Source of the DNA: Trichuris trichiura
Lineage: Eukaryota; Nematoda; Enoplea; Trichinellida; Trichuridae
Direction of reading: 5' to 3'
Length of the DNA stretch: 64,000 bases
Assembly: GCA_037903355.1 (NCBI GenBank)
Contig: JBAJFE010000035.1
Coordinates: 434,001 to 498,000 of the forward strand
Below, one piece after another: positions 1-15,000 of the stretch. Under the pieces are notes generated by a model that searched no databases, was not told the origin of the DNA, and worked only from the letters and a program-made list of their open reading frames with translations. The translations under genes and the position numbers were made by a program. Position 1 is the stretch's first letter. The number at the start of each line of letters is the position of its first letter.

Positions 1-1
1 A

Positions 2-3000
2 TCCGGATCGGATCACGTTTCCCGCCAAGTCTTGGAGCAACTTCTGGCAACAGTTCTTACGGCGGAAAGTGGCGATGGGCGTCTCCTATGCGCTGCGTTC
101 AAGTTCGTCCCGTCTCGAGAGGTGCGATGAGTCCATTGACAAAATCTTGTCCAACGTTCAATCGTAATGTTTTATAGCTGTGGCCCGACTACTATAGAAT
201 GATTCAAGATCCAATCGACTTGCATCAAATCGCCCGAAAGCTCAGCGACAATGTGTACAAATCTCTGAACGACATTGAAAGCGATTTGAACTTGCTTTGC
301 CAAAATGCCAGAATGTTTAACGAGCCAATGTCAACCATCTACGCGGTATTTTCTTCCGCTAAGCGATACGCATTTTGAAAGAGTGCCTTTTTAAGGATGC
401 GAGTGCAATCAGAAAATTGGTCGCTCATAAGAAACACGAGTTGTTGCAGTCAGCATTGAAGCCAATTGACGAAGCTGAGTAAGCGGTATCTATCCATCCT
501 GGTGTACGCTGCGTGCGGCTAAGCGCAGTAACTTAGTAGTTGTCGCTTAGGATGAGTTGACATCAAAAAATTAGCATACCTATCGCTAGTAACTCCCGTA
601 AATTGTTAAGCGTGTATGTCGTTGCCAAAAAACCTTTTAGTTTTGACAAAATTTTTTTTTCTGATTTTCACATTCGCAATGCGCAGGCATAATTTCGTTG
701 TGGTGGTCGGCTGAAATGGGTTCTCCAAAGGAGGCAATATGTTCTTAGCAAATTGTTTGCCTATGTTGCGTTATCGCTAACGAGTGTACAATTTGTCTAT
801 TTGCCAATATTCCCCATTAGAAAATTGTGTAAAAGCCGAATGCTTACTGTTTCGTGGCCAATGTTTATTTAGCATTATCTAAGAAATGTTGCTGAGTGAT
901 GGCCTAAGTTTCCAATGTTCTTTTTCTACTCCTCTCCTTCATTGCGCGGCCGAAAACGTTTTTGCATTAATAATATCATTTTAGTTTGTCTTCGTAATTT
1001 TTCTTAGCACCACTGCTTACTCTGTGTATTCACTAGCAAATCTGTCTCCCTCTCTATGTCCTATGTTAATTTTGTTCAGCATTAATTTCTGTAGATTTTC
1101 TGCAAGCATTGAATTGCATTTTTAAACAGCCTTCTCTCCCTTCTACGTGAGTTGCGCATTGAAAGCTTGCTGTCTTCCTTGAAAAAAGCTAAGCTCTTTT
1201 AATGGCGCAGAGCTGATCCTACGCGGATACTCTTTCGAAGTAGCTGTTTCTTTTCCGATCTTACGCTAAAAAAAGCTTTTCAAATGGAACACTTTGTCTC
1301 TGGCCGTTCGAGCTGTAATTTTTTTAAAAATTAAGCCTTGCCGGAATCGTAAAACGCTACTGCGTTCGGCTGGTTTGGCAGTTTCTTGTGTACCTTTAAA
1401 ATATTTGCCCATTCAACCGGCACCGAGTGTAAATGATGTAAGGACAAAGACTTGCCCGTGTTTACACCATCCTGATACGCGTATTCAAAGTGCGCTTTGC
1501 TTGTTGAAGGATCTTGTTTAAGCTAGCAATGAACGACTAATTGGGGAAGTGCTCATTTAATTTATGTGCTGCAAGTTTGCGTTTTCTCTTGTTCCATAGC
1601 GATGTAATTTCAGTGAGCACCGTCGCTTAAGTAGATGGCAGCAGCAGTTTGAGAATAACGGTTTAACGCCGGTTCCCATTTATCACCGAATTTAAATTTC
1701 TTTTATCTACAAACCGAGTTGCAGCTTGCCACTGTAATCTTAGCGTCATTGCGTCTGTCTAAGATAATGATAAAGTGGGATGATACTGTTATCAAGTTTG
1801 TTTTTCGTAAGAGAGTTCCCTTCACCTTTTTTTCATTGCGATTACCAGACCGGGGTCAAGCCTGGACGCTCTTTTTCCCTTCTCACCCACAGATCGTTTG
1901 AATAAGCTAATTGCAGACGGTTAGTTAATTTGCATACTTAAGTAAACACTAGTATAAAAAGGACTTTAACTATAGTATACGCTAAGTGCGTTTTGCTGGC
2001 TGACGTCTAGTCGTCCTGCAGTTTGTAATTCAAAGCGAGTACGTGACGAGCTCTGCAGTTTCTGCGATCCATAGTTAGCCAGCAGGACTTAGCCGTTGGC
2101 GAGAAGATTTTGCGCTCCAAAATTTGTGCACGTTTTAAACTTTTCTGCAGCATCCTTTGTACAGCATGTAAGATGCAGCGATGATGTACATTCCAAATAT
2201 GTGCGCTGAGATCGTTCCTTTCATCTTTCCCATTCTACGCCACCACGTTTCACTGATCCTGTTTCCTTCATTATACTTTGCGCTAATAGCGTTGGGCTAA
2301 ACTTTTGGCTTGCGCTGGGGCTTAGGCTTAGACTTAGTCTTGGGAAAGCTGTTATCTGCTCACTAGATTGTTGTAGTTACATTCCGTTGCCTAGCTTTCA
2401 CGTAAGCCTCAGCAGAAGACTGAGACTGTACCTTTTAGAACAAAAGATACCAACATAAGCTCAATCGATAGATGGCATGCCGTCGAGGCAAGATAACAAG
2501 GCCAACCATGAGCCTTTCATTATCAGAGATAACGATTTCACCAGGCGATCGTGGGCACCCTAAGCCTAAGTCTAAACTTGAAGTTAAGCTGAGATCCTCA
2601 TCGTTATCTGTTCATTGCTCGTTTGAAACTAAGTCGATGTCCAAGCGCAGTCCGGCTCTCGCCGATATCTTTTATCTGAAAAGGACCATTTTAGGTTTTT
2701 TTGCTAGTCGTCTTAACTTATGCCTGAGCAGACTAGAATTGGCAATGAGCGTAGAAGGTAACTGCGTCAACTGGATAGTGCTTAAGCATAGGCTTAAGTG
2801 ATTGATGGTCAAGTACGGGGAATGGGCTTTGTCAGATCGCCATAAGAGATAGCAATGAAAAGCGGACTGCACGTGGCTGGCATACAATACAAAAGGTCCC
2901 TATGCTTAAGCCTATCGCGGCATGGGCTAACAGCATGAGCCGTATTAGGAGAGAATGAGAGTACAGGCAGAAGACGCCAAAAGTTTCTGGGCCGCTTTGA

Positions 3001-6000
3001 CGTCGGTGTTGCGTGTGATTCGAAAACTTGGATCGAAACGAAAAGCTTTTACTGATATGCGTGCCCACATTTGCTTTTTTTGAAGTTAGTTTATTTTTCC
3101 TTCGTTAAGGAAACCAGCAGCGGAATGCTTGTAGACTACGGATGCCTCCTTACCCTACTGTAATTTAGTTGATTTGAAAATCAGCTTAATGGCAGAGCAT
3201 CATAGTGTTGTCTTTGCATTAACATAAACTGTTGCTTATTTGTCTGCGTGCATGTATTTTCTTTGGATAGGCATCGAACTGCTTATCAAGTCTTTTTTGG
3301 CATTTTTAAAAATAGGCTTCAAAGTTGGACGTTTTCAAGTAAAGCGGCGCCTTTTAACTTTTGCCGGCGGTTTCTAATAGCGGTATTTGTTTACGTAGAT
3401 ATGACGCTAAAAAGACTTATCACGGCAAGCCAAATTAAGGCAGAGCGAGTTGGCTGCCGCTGATTTTCTTTCTACAATATCCGCATGGTATGCTGCTTAG
3501 CAAAATCATAGGCTTCGTAAGGAATGATGTAATCAAAGCTTATCAGCTGCTATCTTGAACGTTATGCTTGTATGAAATAGCATGTAAAAGCGAACAACAT
3601 CCGTGGCAGTAAGGCTGCCCCTTTCGTTAATTGTTCTACCGCTGCGTTCGTTATTTAGTTTAATTTTCCAACTGAACCTGTTTGGTTATTCTGGTCGCGT
3701 AACCTTTGTATGCTCTCGCGGCGTCTTTGCAAGTATTCTGATTGAGCATTTTGAAATGAACAGCGTAGTAGCCGCCCTTTGCATTCGTTTGCGCGGGTTT
3801 TGTCCCGAAGCTCACGAAGAACTTGCGTTATTCAGTTTAAAATTACACCTGACGAATGAATGTACTGGTTGAATTGTTTTCGTCTTCTCTGCGCAGTGGG
3901 AGTGTCGACGAACTCGACGCCTTTACGTGTTGCTTTTTCAGAATGAGAAAGAATGCTCAAGTGGTCAATGAGCTTCTGCTTTGCGCTTGCTCGTCCGTGG
4001 AGCCTTTTGAACAATTGGAAGATTCCGACGAAGCGGAGAATAATTCCGATTGCCCAATAAGACGCTTGTACAACCTGCTACGTTACCACCGTGACGACGA
4101 ACTAGGTTCCACCACTTTTGAAGAATTTGTTCGTCTTCCCGATCGAAAGTACGCCGTGTTTTCTCTTTTCCCTTTTTTCCAGCGCTCTTTCACTGGAAAA
4201 GTCATTTGCGCCAGTGCGCAATTGTTGTGAATTTCAAGTTGGGATGCTTTTTAAGGGTTTACTCCAATTACTATCAGATAATTGCTCATCCAATGTCTTT
4301 CCTTGTTGTGAACAAAAAGATAAAGGTAGGCGAAAACGATGTGTACCCCAATCCTGAAAATTTTTAAATTTAAGAACGGGCAGTATAGAACTTGTACGGA
4401 TCTGCTGAATGACATACGTCTCATGTCGAGCAACGCAAGGAAGTACAACAAGGAGAATAGCGTCATTTATGAAGTAATTTAATGCATTCCTATTTTGGTT
4501 TATTTGCTTGTTCGCAGAAGGCAATCAGGCTCGAAGTTCTCGCCTTCAGCTATGCCAAAGAGCTGGGCAGTGCCGCAGTGGAACAGCAGGTGAATTTTTC
4601 CGCTCATAAAACCGCGTCTCACTTCTTGGCGCTTTTCTTTAAGCGACTTTCAAATCAGCCTGTTGAACGGCGAGATATCAATAGTAGCTCTGTCAAAAGT
4701 AGAAGTCAAATGTTGGGCGAAAAGTCCATTGCTTTGCTGGAACGATCGAAGGCAAAGCGAACTTACCGACAAGCCTTCTCAGATTACAAGGAACGCCTTT
4801 TACGAGTTTACCGCTCGGTGGTTGATTACAAAGTTTGGCCATATCGTTTTTCCTGCCTATTGGGTGATTTAAGTTTTGTTTCGCTCAGGGTAACGACGGT
4901 CGTATGCTCAGCAGCAATTTTATGGAGAAGCCATCGAAAAGGGTGGATCCTGAATACTATAGGATAGTTTTGAAACCTGTTGATCTTGCCACAATCAAGG
5001 CGTCCATAGATGCAGATAAGGTAAGTAGACCAGCTGCACTCGTTAGGCTGAAAAAATAATAATAATCGTTCAGTACGATTCTTCGTCCGCAATGGCAGCG
5101 GACTTCGACCTGCTGTTTGAAAATTCGAAACTTTACTACGGCCAAGGCTCGGCATTGTACGATGACGCGGTAGAGTTGAGCAACGTTTTCGCTGAGGCGA
5201 TGCAGACGTTTTGTCCCAATTCTACGGGGCGCCCGAAGTTGCTGCCTAGTCGTAGCAGGTATGCAATTACGTCATTCACTTTAATGTAAAGAGTTTTTTA
5301 ACGCCTAAGTGTACTTTTAGGCGGTCAAGCAAACTATATTACGATAACTCTGCCTTTTCGAGAGAAAAAGCACACGGCGCCGATTCTTCTCGAAGGATGG
5401 CGGACAATAAAGGTGCTGTTACGTCGAAGAAGATGGACGAAAAACTCTGGGAGGTATACAATGCGATTAAGTCTGCCACGGATTCAAGTGGTCGAGTCTA
5501 TTCGGATATGTTCGTTAAATTGCCCTCCAAATCGGTACTTGGCTAGCTGTCTTAAGTTTTTTCTTAATGCTCGAAGTGTAGGACTATCCATCGTACTACG
5601 AAGTTATTCGAAAGCCAATTGACTTGCAGAAAATTAGCCATCGTCTCAAGGCAAGCTACTATGACGGCTTGGAAGCGCTGGTGAATGATTTATCTCTTAT
5701 GTTCAACAATGCTTGCAAGTACAACGACCCTGATTCCATCATATACAAGGTTTGATGGGATATTTGCAAACATGGGCGTAGAAACAGCTTTTTAGGACGC
5801 CGTGACGTTGCAAAGAATTTTGTTTACTAAAAGGGCTGAACTTCGCGACGTTTCCACCTCATCCATCGTGGATGCTCAAGCTGCTGTTCAAGCCATGTTT
5901 AGCGAATTGTTTTCGACGGTTGACGATCATCACGACTCATGCGGCTATTACTACAGCAACTCGCTTCGCGATGTGCTCGACGAGGAAACTGGGTAAACAA

Positions 6001-9000
6001 AAAAAGGCGCGAAAGCGTTTCTGCCAAGTGTACAAGCGTGCCCTTGCAGGTATCCCCTTCTGGATATCATCGGGAGAAATGTGCATCGTGTAGGCGCTTC
6101 CTTATTCGGGGGTTATCTGCAATTGCGCGTAAAATGTTCGGTTTTTTAAGAAGCGTTATAAAAGGTTAGATCGCTTTCAAATGGACATGTTTCAACTGTT
6201 CGAAAAGGCCAGAAGGCTTCACGGCTGCGGGTCCCAGGTTTGCTCGCGCACAGGTTTTGCCACTTTATAGATTCGCGTTTAAGACTTTCGAAGATGCGAT
6301 CGAATTGCAAACAGTGTTTATTCAGAAGCGTGACAAAATAACTAACCGCGGCGAGTGGCTCTACTCTGCGGCGTTGGCCTACACCGAGAAGGATTTTCAT
6401 CTCGAAATGGAAGAATACAGGAGCGTATCTCCGTCTGGACGAGCAGCAGTGACAAGTAGTCCACGCGCGATTTTGCCGGTAAACGTTGTATGCAAAATAT
6501 CTTCAACAGCCATTACTTTCTAATTTTACCTTTCGTATTATCCGTACAGTTACTTTTTGTATTTTATTTATTTTACTTTGTCGTTGCTTTATCTTTGCTG
6601 TATTGTCTGATTTATTATCATTCCGTTACTGTATCTTGACGGTTTTTGTTACACTGTTATTTAATATTGTTTGTTTTATTTTACTTATTTACCTTTTTAA
6701 TCCGTTCTACGTTATTTGATTGCTCTTCTAACTATATTGCTTTAGTTGCTTTTATATTTGTCTTTTCTGACCTCATTTTACCTTGCAGGCAGTTCGTGAC
6801 TTAACCTTCTTAACAAAAAATGTTTTTTTACTATCTCATTTTATTTAAAAAATTAAGCATTTTTTAAAAAATTAGCCAAAAAATGCGTGGAATTTTCGGG
6901 ATCAGATATCCATCTTCAGCGTGCCGTGTAAATGTCACGTACTGCGCGGAAGGGCTCATTCAGTAAAAAATTTGAAAAAAGCAGATTAATGACTTTCTCA
7001 AAGCTTAGTGGAAAATGCAGTTTTGCTTTAAAAAACTATTAAGGAGGAATGCTTCATACGGCAAAATGATTACTAGTGAACAAGGGGCAGTGGTCAGCGA
7101 AATGCGGACAAGTACATTGGAGCTTAGCCGATGTGCCGTCTACAAAAGCGCTGACGACGCTAGAATACTAAGAGCCCAAGTTTTCCGTCCTTATAAGGCA
7201 AATCGTCGCATCGCAATTTTTTAATATTCTATTAAAGTTGCGTTGCTAATTATTGTTGTTTAGCTAGATGCCACCGAACTGGAACAAGTTGACGTTCGCG
7301 GCGTCACGTACAAAAAAGGAAGTTTCGCTTACGTGCTTTCTCGAGAAGGGTGCAATTTTCAATGCATTCAAATAAAGAGGATATGGCAAGCGGGAGCAAA
7401 TGATACCTTTGTGTGCGGCAGTACTTATTGCCGCGCGGAGGATACTTACCATCCCGCGTCGAGAAAATTTCTCCAACAAGTTTGCAATTGCTCCAACTTC
7501 GTTGATTGCTTGTTCTCGAGTTCGTCTTGGCTTTTCAGGAGGTTTTTCTCAGCGGCTTTATTGGGCAATTGAATGTGGAAAACATTGTCGGCAAGTGCAT
7601 TGTCATGTCGGCAAGCTCGTACGTTCAACATATACCTGCGGTGAGCGCATCCTTTTTAGGCAAAAGTTGAATTTTCTTTTTTCAGGGTTTCGATAGCCGT
7701 GACGTTTATGTATGCTTGTCAAAGTACGTTGGCGGACCCAGAGGACGCTTTCAAAAACTAACGGTTGGTTCGCATACGATTATTTTAACCAGCCGACCTT
7801 TGATTCCGCCTCTTAGGCAGAAGAGGAGCCCTCAGAGCCTAACGCTAAGCTTAACCGTAGAGTTAACCCATTGATACCCAAGTTGGTGCCCTACGTTACC
7901 GCCAATTCTTTTGGAGACGTTGCTGAATCAGACGTACATTTTTGCCAGCAGTCAATTTTGGATATGGAACGTGCGGTACGTCTGTCCATTCATGGTGGGA
8001 ATACAGCAGCTCAATGTCTCGTAATCGCAGGAAGTGCCCAAACAAGCTGAAGCGACAGAAGAAGATACAGAGTACGAGCAAGCGTGCGCAAACGGAATCT
8101 GGGTCAAGCTGGGTGACTGCATGTATGTCAAACCGTTCGAGGGGTGTCAGAGATTAGTGCGCGTCGAAAGAATTTGGAAATCGAATGGGTAGAAAATCAT
8201 GAGAAAAGCTTAACAAGTCTTCAGTGGTGAATTTTCATTTCAGTGAGACATGGGTATCCGGTGTCACAATGGTTTATCCCGCCGAAGTCGATCATGAACC
8301 AACGTGCCTCTTCTACAAGAGGGAAGTCTTTGCCACGGACATACAGACAATATACCCTCTAACTCAGACGTCCGGTCGCTGCGTTATTCTTTCCGTGAAG
8401 GACTACTGCTCCAGTAAGGGTCACGTGCTTAAGATTTTGCATCTCTTATTTATGAATAATGGGATGCAGGCAGACCTACTGAAATTGATGAAGCGCATGT
8501 TCACGTTTGCGATTCGAAGGTCATCGGTACGAATAGTGGCAAAATGTCTGTTCCCGAAAACAGCGAAAGAAAGTTCAAATTAAAAGTAAGGTGAATCTCT
8601 TAGCAGCATCCGTTTCTTAGGTTCTTTCCTTTGCAGGTTGTGCAGCATGTCAGCGACGAGGTACTCGACGATGAGGTGTTCTACTTTAAAAAGCCGATCA
8701 CCCTTGAAAAGGTGAGCTCAAGCAGTCTTTGCGTATTTCGTTCCCCTTCCTCTAAACTGATACGAATAGGCAACAGAGGGCGCTTCATTCGCGCAACTGT
8801 TTTGCATTTCACTTCTTAAGCGGAATTGTCGCGGTTGCGTCTAGTTGAAATACAGCCTTGGCAGCCATACTGCCTCAGCCGATCTTATAAACCGGTCGTA
8901 GTTTATTCCACTGAATTTGCTTACCAGTAAGACATGCTTAATTGCTGATGGTTTCGTGCCGCGTTACGGTCGAAGTAATTCTCCAAACTTTTGTTTTTTA

Positions 9001-12000
9001 GAAAAGTTGTATTGAGCTTGAAAGAATGTCGGCGCAATCACTTTGCTACTCGTCAGAATATGAAAAGTCAAAAATAGTTTTTTGGAATAAATTGCAAATG
9101 TAAAATGAGAAGGTGTGAAACCGTTCAATGGCCTAATTCTAACAAAGTACGGCCGTCTTTATGTGGTTGCTGTTTTCATTGTCAAATCGGCTAGGAAGAA
9201 TGGAATATGTTCGCAACGCTGAAAACTCTTATTCATCTTAGAAGTCTAATTTTTCCACGCATTAAGAATTCCTAGACGATACAGCTTCATTTAGCAGCGC
9301 GCGCGAAGAAGTACTAATTCATTTTAATATGATATCGAAACCGGTTTTCGTTTTGGTAAATCTAACGAATCAGGTTGCTATCTCAGTTTGGCAAGCGGCA
9401 TACTCGCACGATTGGCTAAGGTTTGCTTCCACTGACAGTAAATACGATTCTTTGAATTTCGTCACGTCTCTTGTTTTGGTCTTTTTTTTGATTGTTGGCG
9501 GGCTCGACATTTACTTAAGACTTTGATTTTACACTGTGTTCAATATACTGAGTAACCAAAGCGCGTCTAGTTTTTCTGTTGGCACAACTCAATTGGCTTC
9601 GCCTTCAATGCCGCCAGTTGAAGCTGAAAGACCATTGCGCTTTGACTCTCCCCTTGTTTTCCGCCGACTATTAGTATTTCTATTTTTACACGAGCTCATT
9701 TGAATTTAGCGAATTGGCGAATAAATATTTTGTCATCAAGATTTGAGTCAGACGGCGTCCGCCTCTGAGCTTCCGAGGTTTATTGTTGTTTGCAGTGTAA
9801 ACAAGTAGGAAGCGGTCGCAACATTTGAGTTGCAAAGAAGAGAGTTATTTGTCTTGTAAAATTTCGCCTACTTATCCTAGGCGGGTGGTTGCAAGCAGGC
9901 AATGTTTAAATATTTTCTCTTGTAAATTCGTATTCTTGTTGTTAATAGAACCACAGTAAAAACGTGTCGACCCAGTTAAATGGATACGAAGTGTATAAGT
10001 TAGTTTTTTATTTTATTTCTCGCTTTCGTTCGTTGAAGCGGTTTGGACGGCCAAAGAAACTTTCAGCGATGGTCCCATTTCAGCGGCTTCCAAAAAATAG
10101 ACTATTATTGAAGCGGAGCTTTTTTCCAAACGCTTTCTCGTTTGGTGAGCAATAAACTTTTAAAGCGTGAACTTTTGTGGAAAGCAGTTGCCGACGGGCG
10201 ATTTTTATGCGCCTCGTTTTCCTTTGTTGCTATTTCCAATCAGGATCGGGTGCGCGCGCGCGATTGCTTCAGAGTGATAAAAGCGAAAGAATACTGGTCG
10301 ACGGCGAATAGCGCAACTTATGCAATAAAGATTGATGTCCCCTTTGACTTGCTAAAAAAAGAAGTATGCGCGTTTGCTTTTTGAATTGTCTTCTTTGGCG
10401 CGGGTAAGCTAATCAAATCAAAGGACGGCTTGTTTTGATGAACGCTGCTCCACGTCTCTTTTCTCCTACGTCATGGTAGTCCGTGTTTTTTAGGAACCGT
10501 CCCCGTTTTTGATGAAGCGTAAGTTCGACTACGTCTATAGCAGCCCGTGTTCTCACTTGATCGCGGGAAGTCCCGAAGGAAGTGTTCCAGAGCCTAAGGT
10601 CGCGCAAGTATGATTGCAGTGTTTTCTCTCGAATCTCAGCGTACGTAACGCACCGCTTCCGCATCATAGAAGCGCCTTAATTTCATGCCAAAGCTGACGT
10701 CACGTTCCAAAAGTGGATACATTCTGTTTTCCGCCGTTGTGCGGAAGAAAATTATGGCGGAGAATCCGGACAGTTCATTTGGTCACATTAGCAAAATCGT
10801 TGGATCAGAGGTCTAGATAGACGGTGATATTTGTGTAGAAAAATATTCCCATAAAATTTATGCAGTGGAAGAAGCTGAGCGACAGTGAGAAGAAGCGCTA
10901 CGAGGAAGAGGCGCAACGAATAGCGGAGGAACGCGAAAAGGCGGACGTCGCTATGGGCAACCGATTACAGCCTCTTCCCGGTCAAATTCTGGTGCATTGC
11001 TGCCGTTGGCGTGAATGCGATTACCAATTTGAAACAGTTGATCAGTTGAACGAACATATAACGACTGCTCATACCAGCCAATTGGGTAGGTGGCGCTGCC
11101 ATCGACAGCTTTTTATCTCTTTCAGTCATAAAGGTCTCATAACGTTTCGACTTTCGTAATGTTTACAGGTGGTTTTACCTCACTTGACGTGAGAGGTATG
11201 TCGCTAATTCGTGCATTAATCGGGCGATCTGGCGACTGCGCAATAATGGTTTTTACATCCATGTCTAATACGGCTAGTTTTCAATAGGGTGTGATTGCTG
11301 TTCTTGCAGCAGCATGCATTTTCGTATACGATGTAAGCCGTAATGATTAGCTGCTAACTTAAGCAACACATTTACGGCCACTTTACGTTTTTGTTCAGTT
11401 TCACTCCCATCAAAATGAAAAGTTTTGCCTTAAGCGCGATTGGTAATTTAACTTTTTTCCCTAGGGGTTTTCACGCTTGTTGCTTTACGTCTTTCCCTTT
11501 TTGCTTTCAGTCGATCCTGGAGACAATCAATATGTGTGCCTATGGTTGACCTGCGCGAAATACCGAAAAGAGGGAAAGTAAGTTCGCGATCTTTTTGTCC
11601 TTAAAGGTTTATCCATTTCCTCTGATGATTAGAAAAAAAAATGTTGTCTATACTAGCAGTGGTTAGCTAATTAGCGTTTGCGTTATTGCTTAGTACTCCA
11701 GTTGAAAATGTCGTGCGCGCGCTGCACTTTTTTTCAACAATGCTGTCGTTCGAATTCAGGTTAATATGCCCCATTGTGCACCTGTTTGACGTGATAACAA
11801 ATAAGGGTCTCTATCCGCGGATGGCAAACAATTAGTTATGCGTTATAGTTCAAGGTTAGTTCTTTAAATTCTTTTTTTCTTCTTCGTAACGCGTTCTCTT
11901 TTATAATACAGTCGGCCCTCGTTATCCGAGGTTAATTCGTCCAAAATTTTCAACGTCTTACCACGTTAAGCTAAATCCGCATTATATATGATACCTTATA

Positions 12001-15000
12001 AAAAACATGATTTCTCCTAACGGGTGTGTGAATTAGCATTATGGTACGAACGAGCTACCCGTTCAGAGTTTTATTTTAATTGCGAATGCCCTTATGAGGA
12101 CTAGTGCTTTAAACCGCGGGGGAACTTGGGTTGTTTTAAATGAGCAACAACATTATTAAAATGAGAATGGGGGCGGGCCTCATTGCTGTTGCTCATTTAA
12201 AACGACCCAGGTTCCCCGCGGTTTAAAGCACTAGTCGTCATAAGGCCATGCCAGTATTCCCTCTGTCATTTTCTTGCGCTGAAGAAGGGGACAGGTGTTC
12301 CCCGAAAGCTTCGCAATTATAATAAAACTTTGAACGGGTAGCTCACGCGTACCATAATGCTAACCCTATGAAAAAGACTAAATAGCTTATATTCCAGCCG
12401 CATATTTCGTCCAGCCTCCTTGAATTTCCTCCGCAACGGTTATCATACCTAATGATCTTTCGAAGCTTGCTACTACGGAATCTAGGCATGAGATAAAAAT
12501 ATCAATGAGGCTGCGCTTGTCCAATGGGCTTAGCCATCAGAGTCCAGACCGCTAGATACAAGAAAGGATGAAAGTAAGATTCTCTTTTTCTAAACTAGTG
12601 GGAATCGCCTTGCTTTAATGAGGTAAGCGTTGTACTGGTGCGCGGAATGGGTACAGAGCAGAGAAAATATAAAATACACAGGCGCACTTAAGCAGAAATA
12701 GTGAACATCACACAGAACACATCCACTCAGAGCGAAACGTTTACGGCAGAAACGTTTGGATCATCAGGAACCGATTTACCCACTTTCTGTAGGTGGGCGC
12801 AGATTCCGTGAAGAACGGCCAGTCCTAAGGTTTCTTGAACTTGTTGGTAGCAAAACTTCTCGCCTTAAAATGTTAGTCTCCGCGGCTGCTGGAGCTTTAT
12901 TTAAAAACATTGTTGTAGGGAACTGTCTCTCTCTTTTTTTCGCTTCATCGAATAAATCCTGTAGCGGTTTCAACGAAGCCGTCATTCCTCGTGTAATCAT
13001 GATGCCACGTTTCATGCATGGATCGTATTCTTTAGGACCTGCGCTTGCCGGAAAGTATTGGCAAGCTTTTGCAGCGTTCAATCTATGGGTGTTTAAGCTC
13101 CTGAATCTTGCATAACGTCGCCGTCGCTGCCCGTAGGGGATTGCATCAGTTCTTCGAGTTCCTCATTGGTGAACGGTTCTTTACAATCTTCAATGTTCTC
13201 CCTCATATCGTCTTCTATCATGTCGGTGAAACCCTCACCACGCAACTCCTTGGCAATATTCACTATGCCCATGACCTCCTCATCGATGGCACCCAAGTCC
13301 TCGCATTCACTGACTGCGTCTCCCCACAAACGCTTCCAGCAACCACTGACTGACTGTTCTAGGCTTTATCTCGTATACTGCCGTGTAAAAGATGACGTCA
13401 CTATTTCACGCCGGACAGACCGCGTTGTATAGAACCCGCGGATAACGAGGGTCAACTGTATTTTCTTTTTCTCACTAAAAAGACCGTTTGTAGATATTAA
13501 TATTAACGACAGAGATTTCAAGTCAGTAAGTAGTCGTCATCAGCGTCTTTTGCTATCCGCCCGATCAGCTTATGGGAGACGCAAGCGCCTGTTCATTTTG
13601 GATTTTTCTTTAAGTTGCAACTTATTTGTTTATGCAAACAGGTTTAGCGCGACAAGGTAACGCTTAGTTTCCTGAGACAAATAAGTCGTCAATTACTTTT
13701 CCAGCTGAAATAACCAGTGTTTTAGCGCGGTTTTCAGTATTTTCAAGCGATTCATTACTTTCTTGACAACGCATGGATAACAGTGATTGTACTCAAGTTC
13801 TTTTTTGTAGTTTTACCATAGTCATAGATTCAAAGGTTAGTTTTCGCCTCAGCCTTTCAGCCTTTGAGCATTTTGCACCGTTAGTAAACTTTTTTGTGAC
13901 ACCGGCACAAAGATAAACCAATCCGTTACCGGGTTAGTGGTTTTCACGCAGTTAAAATTGTCGTTGTTGTTGTTGTTGTTGATGATGACGATGATGAAAA
14001 TAATGGCGGTTAATGTTTTCCTTTTGCTCCCGGTGATGGCTTCTCAAACTTTTCTCAGATAACGGGAACTGCAGATAGTAAAGAAATCAACATAGGCTGT
14101 CTTTACGTGTTTTTATTCACTTGAGAGAGTCTAATTCACGAGTAAAGCACCATGCGAGTTTGCCAATGATGCCTTATTGCAAAAATAGAAAGCCTTGACT
14201 TAGAACAATAAAACAGAACAATTGTAACCCTTTTATTATTAATGAAACCACGTTAGACCTGCCGCGGCACGACAATGGAAACTGACGAAGCTCTTGGGCC
14301 TAAGCCTAAACCTGAATCTAAACCCAGCATTTACTTAGGGCTTCGGAGTCTGCAAAATCTTATCCCACTGTCAGAAAATAATCTTCTGAAGCCAAAGACG
14401 TACTTGAGCGGAAACATAGGCTGATCAAAGGATCAGGTATCGAACATGCAGCAACCATGCTGTACGTCACGTTTCAAATGAAGTAGAACTTTCCTCGATG
14501 TTCTCGCGAGAGTTTGTTTTGTCAGCGAGACCTGTCCGAAGGTTCAAAGAAGCTGCCCAAGCTTGATATAATTTCCTCTCCACGTTTTCCTACCTGTGAT
14601 ATGACTTATATTATTAACCGCTGAGGGTGCAGTAAGATGTAATGCGAAAGCTCCAACACTAAGTTGTTCTTTAGTCTTCTAACGGCGCGTAGCTTCGCTG
14701 GTTGAACATTTATTGCGTTAAACGTGATATGCGGGTGACGCTGTTAAATTAATATGAATTGTACAAATTACGTATGGAATAGTACGGTTGCGCAATGCAT
14801 TTTTAAATTTGTTCACAATTTTACCTACTGCAAATGGCAGTCCGTGTCAAGCGGGCTTAAGTTTTGATAAATCGCAGTTTTATACCATTTATATATTTAA
14901 ATGTACCTCATGGTAACGTTTTATTTAGTGATAGGGTGTTGTAGTCTGGCTGTGTATGCGAATGCATTACGTATGCTTCCGTATTAACTTCTTGCGTTCT

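Larger units (their letters stand above)
11909..13458 (-). mobile_element. Decayed Tigger/pogo-type DNA transposon
   Basis: Ends are inverted repeats beginning CAGTCGGCCCTCGTTATCC on the left and, read on the other strand, CAGTTGACCCTCGTTATCC on the right. Each is flanked by TA, the target duplication of the Tc1/mariner superfamily. The - strand retains broken transposase C-terminal pieces: 13329-13093 contains an FTNEELEELM-type acidic segment and 13081-12776 contains DLFDEAKKRERQ followed by TTMFL, resembling Tigger/CENP-B-like tails. At 1550 bp it is internally deleted, and a foldback sequence is inserted at about 12031-12363. No complete DDD catalytic core is visible. Confidence 0.8.

Noticed and set aside
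6238..6253. 16-base intron in polybromo using the CACAG acceptor
   Set aside because: Too short to be spliced; the 46 bp intron 6238-6283 keeps phase and aligns better with the family.
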